A stretch of 17,532 nucleotides of DNA from Ruminococcus sp. UBA3286. GTDB taxonomy: Bacteria; Bacillota; Clostridia; Oscillospirales; Ruminococcaceae. Under the pieces are notes generated by a model that saw only the letters and a list, made by a program, of their open reading frames with translations, ran no database searches and was not told where the DNA came from. Shown here in pieces: positions 13,863-17,532 of this stretch. The stretch spans positions 1 to 17,532 of the forward strand of contig DETO01000075.1 in NCBI GenBank assembly GCA_002362135.1, read 5' to 3'. Both the position numbers and the translations under genes were made by a program. Position 1 is the first letter of the stretch. Every line of letters begins with the position of its first letter.

Positions 13863-15062
13863 TTATTCGTTCTCGATCGATTCCATAGAACCGTAGAGTG
13901 CGGGGTAAATTCCGACTACGACCATACCGATGATCAGTCCCATGAAGATAAGGAGAACAGGTTCTACCATGCTTACGAGACGCTGTACAGCCGAATCCGA
14001 TTCTTCTTCGTAATAATCGGACGTCTTTTCAAGGATCGAGTCAAGAGCGCCGGCTTCTTCGCCTACGTAGATTACCGAGCAGAACATCGACTCGAATATT
14101 TCCGTTCTGGTAATTGAAGCGGAAAGCGTTTCGCCCTGTTTTACCTCGTCTATTACCTCTTCAAACTTCTGATCGATATAAGAGTTTCCAAGAACCGCGG
14201 AAGCTCTCTGGAGGCACTCTACCATAGGGATACCGCTGGAATAAAGAGAGGAAAGAGTTCTTGCAAAACGACCCGTGTAGATTTTTGTGATAAGCGGTCC
14301 CCAGCCCGGGCCCTTGATCATCAGGCGGTCGACTTTAAGGCGGATACTCGGTACTTTAAGAGCGTATCTTATGCCGAAGAACGCAGCTACCGCAATAATG
14401 ATCAGCAAGATCCACTGATGCCTGAGGAAGTCCGACATAGCCGCCATGATCTTTGTAAGAGCAGGCATTGTCGAGGGGTCTTCGTACATATCGATGAATG
14501 TAGGCATGATGAATGTAAACAGGAATATAACAATAACCACGCAGAGTACGGCGAGTATAACAGGGTATATCATAGCGCCCTTGACCGTATTCTTAAGTTT
14601 GTTTTCCTTTGCGTAGTGTTCGGACATACGCGTCATGATAACGTCCAGCGAACCGGAAGATTCTCCCGCGCCGACCATTGAAATAAGGAAGTCGGGGAAA
14701 GATCCGGCGTGCATCTCCAATGTGCTGGAGAAAGATTCGCCCTTCTGAACATTTTCGTAAATGTCCTGCCAGATGGCTCTCGCCTTATCCTTTTCCTGCT
14801 CTTTGGTAAGGATATCGATTGCCTTAACAAGAGTAAGTCCAGAAGTAAGCATAGCGCTTAGCTGTCGGCAACAGAACGACAACTCCTTGGTGTCAAACTT
14901 GTAGATAGACCGTGAGTTGCTCGATTCATCTTCTTTGTAATCCTTGATGAACAGACCGCGTTCTTTCATTTTTTCGAGGAATTCCTGCTCATTCTCCGCG
15001 TTAGCTTTGCCCTTGACCTGTTTGCCGCGGGCGTCCTGAGCAACGTAGGAATAACTCTTCAT
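13863..15062 (-). CDS. pilC: Type IV pilus inner-membrane platform PilC
   Basis: A 399-residue polytopic platform protein on which PilB or PilT acts to insert or remove pilins. It has the N-terminal YSYVAQDARGKQVKG segment typical of the family, and two T2SF/GspF repeats (about 63-186 and 266-388), each with a conserved GESSGSLD or GEEAGALD motif. Membrane helices are at about 166-188, 214-232 and 368-388. The start at 15062 is set by GGAGG seven bases upstream; the longer frame from 15098 lacks an SD. It is the first gene of pilC-pilMN-pilO and, across a repeat-filled gap, the minor pilins. A promoter lies at 15114-15142. The length matches the family. Confidence 0.96.
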   Translation of the reverse strand: MKSYSYVAQDARGKQVKGKANAENEQEFLEKMKERGLFIKDYKEDESSNSRSIYKFDTKELSFCCRQLSAMLTSGLTLVKAIDILTKEQEKDKARAIWQDIYENVQKGESFSSTLEMHAGSFPDFLISMVGAGESSGSLDVIMTRMSEHYAKENKLKNTVKGAMIYPVILAVLCVVIVIFLFTFIMPTFIDMYEDPSTMPALTKIMAAMSDFLRHQWILLIIIAVAAFFGIRYALKVPSIRLKVDRLMIKGPGWGPLITKIYTGRFARTLSSLYSSGIPMVECLQRASAVLGNSYIDQKFEEVIDEVKQGETLSASITRTEIFESMFCSVIYVGEEAGALDSILEKTSDYYEEESDSAVQRLVSMVEPVLLIFMGLIIGMVVVGIYPALYGSMESIENE

Positions 15063-15113
15063 AATACCACCTCCGTATTGATTTGTGACAATTCGCACTG
15101 CCTAATAATAACA

Positions 15114-15142
15114 ATTATAACATATTAAAAGTTATTTTTCAA
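15114..15142 (-). promoter_or_regulatory. Proximal promoter of the pilC operon (TTGAAA-17-TATAAT)
   Basis: Minus-strand -35 TTGAAA (15137-15142), 17-base spacer and extended -10 TG-T-TATAAT (-10 at 15114-15119). Start near 15107, leader about 45 bases with TTGTGACAA-like sequence ahead of the GGAGG of pilC. Confidence 0.75.
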
Positions 15143-15343
15143 TCGTTTTTTTGCCATAAATAATCGCTTCATTTTTATTAATATTCACCAATTTTTATAC
15201 ATTTGGTAAAAACAGAGGATAAACTGCCGATCATTATGCCGATATACGATAAAAAAGAAGAACAAATTGTCTTAAAAGCTGCGGTAATTCTTGATAAACA
15301 GCGTATTTTCGGAGAAATTGGATATAATATGTATTTTTATTTT

Positions 15344-15360
15344 CAATACTGTCAGTATTG
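15344..15360. repeat. Palindrome CAATACTG-T-CAGTATTG
   Basis: A perfect 8+1+8 palindrome in the asnB-pilC spacer. It has no U-run on either strand, so it looks more like a protein site than a terminator. Nothing ties it to a known regulator. Confidence 0.45.
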
Positions 15361-15375
15361 CAGCATGAATATCCG

Positions 15376-15503
15376 AAAAAAGTCTTATTAAAAAGAATTC
15401 CACATTCAAGACATCGCCCGCAAAAACATCTGAACGCTTAATATGCGGTGATGTCTTAACAATGCGCACAAAAAATTACCACTACTTGCGCATTATTATT
15501 TAC
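15376..15503 (-). ncRNA. Possible structured leader or small RNA upstream of pilC
   Basis: Downstream of the candidate promoter at 15510-15538 the minus strand can form AATGCGCA/TGCGCATT (15487-15494 with 15461-15468) and a long stem of 8+5 base pairs, AAGACATC-A-CCGCA with its partner across 15408-15457. AAGAC followed by six Us (15386 down to 15376) could pair with the GTCTT end of that stem, a weak alternative terminator. I recognise no Rfam class; it is not GEMM-like as far as I can see. The remainder of 15063-15639 has no convincing gene; a 62-residue plus-strand frame at 15203-15391 lacks an SD. Confidence 0.3.
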
Positions 15504-15509
15504 AATATC

Positions 15510-15538
15510 ATTATAACACAAATGTAAAGAAACTGCAA
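15510..15538 (-). promoter_or_regulatory. Possible distal promoter upstream of pilC
   Basis: Extended -10 TG-T-TATAAT (-10 at 15510-15515) with a weak -35 TTGCAG (15533-15538) at 17 bases. If active it would give pilC a leader of about 440 bases or produce a small RNA. Confidence 0.45.
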
Positions 15539-15607
15539 CAAAATTTAAAAAATTTTTTTAAATACTAAAAGTGCGAACTTTTTTTAACTAAAAATTACTA
15601 AAAAATA

Positions 15608-15631
15608 AACGCCGCACAGATGCACGGCGTT
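15608..15631 (-). terminator. asnB terminator (bidirectional hairpin)
   Basis: Inverted repeat AACGCCG (15608-15614) and CGGCGTT (15625-15631), with a U-rich tail on the minus strand (TTATTTTTT) just past the asnB stop. It also has a T-run on the plus strand. It separates asnB from the pilus genes. Confidence 0.8.
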
Positions 15632-15639
15632 TTTTATAT

Positions 15640-17466
15640 TTATGTCAGCTTTATTTTATATGTTTTCAGCCACGTATCAAGCTGAATGAAAAAGGCTATC
15701 GTCTGCGGCAGATTCATAAGCTGCCCATACCATTGGACATGATCTTCATGCATAAGAAGCCGCTCCAGCTCGCTTCGCTTTACAAGTTCCGTAAGCGGCG
15801 TAGGCTGGGAAATTATATCGCGCAGCCGATTTGTGACCGCATCGAGAAACGCAGGATTATGCGTTTTCGGATAGGGACTTTTCTTCCGTTCCAGAACCTT
15901 TTCGGGTAGCCAATCCTTCATAGCCTCACGAAGCAAGCCCTTTTCCCTGCCGTTGTAATCTTTGTATTCCCATTTTACGTTATACATATATTCTGCAATA
16001 CGATAGTCGCAGAACGGCACACGGACTTCCAGACCGCTGTACATGGACATTCTGTCCTTGCGATCAAGAAGATTCTGCATGAACCAGTCAAAATTCAGCT
16101 GCGTCATCTCGCGCATACGCCGTTCAAGATCGCTGTCTGTCGGAAGTTTATCCGCATAGTCGGCAGTCCGCCTGTACGCGCCGTAAACATAATCCTCGGC
16201 ATCTATAACTGAAGCGTATTCATCGCATAAAAATCTCTTACGGTACGACGTACTCTGCGCCCACGGGAAACCGTCGATCATGCGTATATCTTTATCGCGA
16301 TACCAAGGATAGCCGCCGAATAACTCATCAGCGCATTCTCCCGACAGCGCAACTGTGCCGTACTTCTTTATCTCGCGGCAGAATATAAGCATAGACGCGT
16401 CCACGTCAGCCATTCCGGGCAATCCGCGCGCATATACGGCGTCGTCAAGAGCATTTACCAGTTCGGGAGTATCAATGACCGTCCAGTGATGCTCGCTGCC
16501 CAGATATTCAGCCATACAGCGGATATATTCCGGATCGCTGTTGGGCTGGAAATGACTTTTAACAAAATATTTGTCGTTGTCCTGATAATCAACGGAAAAT
16601 GTATGAAGAATTTTCCCCTGCTTTTTCAGTTCAGCCGAGGCTACAGACGATATAAGGCTGGAATCCAGACCGCCCGACAGAAAAGTGCATACGGGAACAT
16701 CGGAAACAAGCTGACGGCGTATCGAATCAAGAAGCAGCTCACGAATATGCTCCGCAGTCTCGTCAAACGTCTCGTTCAGTTCGTAAGCGCGAAGCCGCCA
16801 ATATTCGTACAATTTCAGCCCGTCTGCCGAATAATATCCGCAGCAGCCTGCCTTTACCTCCTTAACGCCCTTTATAACGCCGCAGCCTGCCGTTCTGCCC
16901 GGAGCAAGCAGGAGAAGTTCCGCCGCGCCGTTACTGTCTATTTCATGAGGAATTTCAGGATATTCCAGTAATGCGTTAAGTTCGGACGCAAATATCAGCC
17001 TGTCTTTAGCTTCATAGTAAAACAGCGGCTTTACTCCAATCCTGTCGCGTGCAAGGAAAACCTTATGCTCAGTTTCGTCATATATTGCAAAAGCGAATAT
17101 TCCATTGAGATAATTAACGCATTTTTCGCCCCACTTCATATAGCTGCACAGTACGACTTCCGTATCGGAGCGCGTTTCAAATTTCACATTTTCGCCCAGC
17201 TGCTTTCGAATCTCTTCGGTATTATAAAGTTCGCCGTTATAAACTATGGTAAATTTGCGCTCGCCCATGCTCAAAGTCATAGGCTGACGACCGCCCTCAA
17301 TGTCGATGACCGCAAGCCGCGTATGAACGAGAGCAGCTTCCGACGACAGAAAAATCCCCCTCTGATCAGGGCCTCGACGCAGCAGGGCTTTCTGCATAAG
17401 TCCGCATTTTACAAGTTCTCCGCGCATATCGCTTTTGAAACTGATCACTCCAGCAATTCCGCACAT
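15640..17466 (-). CDS. asnB: Asparagine synthase (glutamine-hydrolysing)
   Basis: A 608-residue cytoplasmic enzyme converting aspartate, glutamine and ATP to asparagine, glutamate, AMP and PPi. The N-terminal class II glutaminase domain (about 2-200) begins MCGIAGV, so Cys2 becomes the nucleophile after Met removal; RGPD (32-35), YNGELYN (76-82) and RSDTEV (99-104) are family landmarks. The C-terminal synthetase domain has the PP-loop SGGLDSS (264-270), SGECADELFGGYPWY and the late EVRVPFCDYR motif. The start at 17466 is required by the catalytic Cys and has AGGAGG nine bases upstream; the frame extended to 17499 would block it. Length fits the family. It is separated from the pilus genes by a terminator and has no evident link to them. 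A paralogue acting on another amide acceptor cannot be excluded. Confidence 0.93.
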   Translation of the reverse strand: MCGIAGVISFKSDMRGELVKCGLMQKALLRRGPDQRGIFLSSEAALVHTRLAVIDIEGGRQPMTLSMGERKFTIVYNGELYNTEEIRKQLGENVKFETRSDTEVVLCSYMKWGEKCVNYLNGIFAFAIYDETEHKVFLARDRIGVKPLFYYEAKDRLIFASELNALLEYPEIPHEIDSNGAAELLLLAPGRTAGCGVIKGVKEVKAGCCGYYSADGLKLYEYWRLRAYELNETFDETAEHIRELLLDSIRRQLVSDVPVCTFLSGGLDSSLISSVASAELKKQGKILHTFSVDYQDNDKYFVKSHFQPNSDPEYIRCMAEYLGSEHHWTVIDTPELVNALDDAVYARGLPGMADVDASMLIFCREIKKYGTVALSGECADELFGGYPWYRDKDIRMIDGFPWAQSTSYRKRFLCDEYASVIDAEDYVYGAYRRTADYADKLPTDSDLERRMREMTQLNFDWFMQNLLDRKDRMSMYSGLEVRVPFCDYRIAEYMYNVKWEYKDYNGREKGLLREAMKDWLPEKVLERKKSPYPKTHNPAFLDAVTNRLRDIISQPTPLTELVKRSELERLLMHEDHVQWYGQLMNLPQTIAFFIQLDTWLKTYKIKLT

Positions 17467-17532
17467 AATACTCTGCCTCCTAATTTTCACGGAAATCAAT
17501 TTTCACTGGTGCGGCATTATGTCAGGGGACGC
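17467..17532. other. Right edge, asnB upstream region
   Basis: Only the asnB SD and about 50 bases upstream are present. A possible end of a preceding minus-strand frame (stop near 17503) cannot be judged from so little sequence. No promoter for asnB is visible, so it may be transcribed from outside. Confidence 0.3.

Noticed and set aside
15203..15391. 62-residue plus-strand reading frame in the asnB-pilC spacer
   Set aside because: It starts at a TTG without a Shine-Dalgarno, has no recognisable motif and overlaps likely regulatory structure.
15063..15539. c-di-GMP riboswitch upstream of pilC
   Set aside because: Expected by analogy with C. difficile, but the spacer shows no GEMM-I or GEMM-II core that I can recognise.
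1..17532. CRISPR array, tRNA or rRNA genes, or insertion sequence with transposase
   Set aside because: No regularly spaced direct repeats, no tRNA or rRNA-like sequence and no transposase reading frame were found in the window.

Overview
The window is a Gram-positive type IV pilus (T4P) locus. It most resembles a ruminal or gut Clostridia of the Ruminococcus type. The reasons are an assembly set with no PilQ or PilP outer-membrane parts, a fused PilM-PilN as in Clostridioides difficile, SD sequences close to AAGGAGG, AT-rich spacers with consensus sigma-A promoters, and two tandem pilin genes like the pilA1-pilA2 pair reported for cellulose-adherent Ruminococcus albus. The genus is an inference from gene content only.

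Layout, in transcription order on the minus strand from the right edge. (1) asnB (15640-17466) is a glutamine-dependent asparagine synthetase with its own terminator and is probably unrelated to pili. (2) A 577-bp spacer holds a proximal pilC promoter, a possible distal promoter and foldable leader sequence. (3) An assembly and minor-pilin run follows: pilC (platform), pilMN (fused cytoplasmic actin-like plus membrane protein), pilO, then a 428-bp spacer full of inverted repeats, then a very large PilX-like protein (1069 aa), a short PilV-like pilin and a PilW-like pilin with a TTG start. (4) The prepilin peptidase pilD is the only gene on the plus strand; it converges on pilW at a hairpin terminator. 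(5) pilB (extension ATPase) and pilT (retraction ATPase) diverge from pilD across a spacer with a perfect 21-bp palindrome that puts an extended -10 on each strand. (6) pilA1 and pilA2 each have a consensus promoter and a terminator. Between them lies what looks like the relic of a secreted S41-type peptidase gene.

How the genes work together: PilD cleaves and methylates prepilins after the Gly of the G|FTLIE-type leader. PilB and PilT drive PilC to extrude or retract the fibre. PilM-PilN-PilO form the alignment complex. PilA1, and perhaps PilA2, make the shaft. PilW, PilV and the large PilX-like protein probably form the tip or priming complex.

The most noteworthy points are the large cysteine-bearing, beta-helix-like PilX protein as a candidate tip adhesin, the inverted-repeat element whose end supplies the pilO stop codon, the shared palindrome over both pilin -35 boxes, GCACAA/TTGTGC inverted repeats in front of most transcription units, and the palindromic pilB/pilD promoter.
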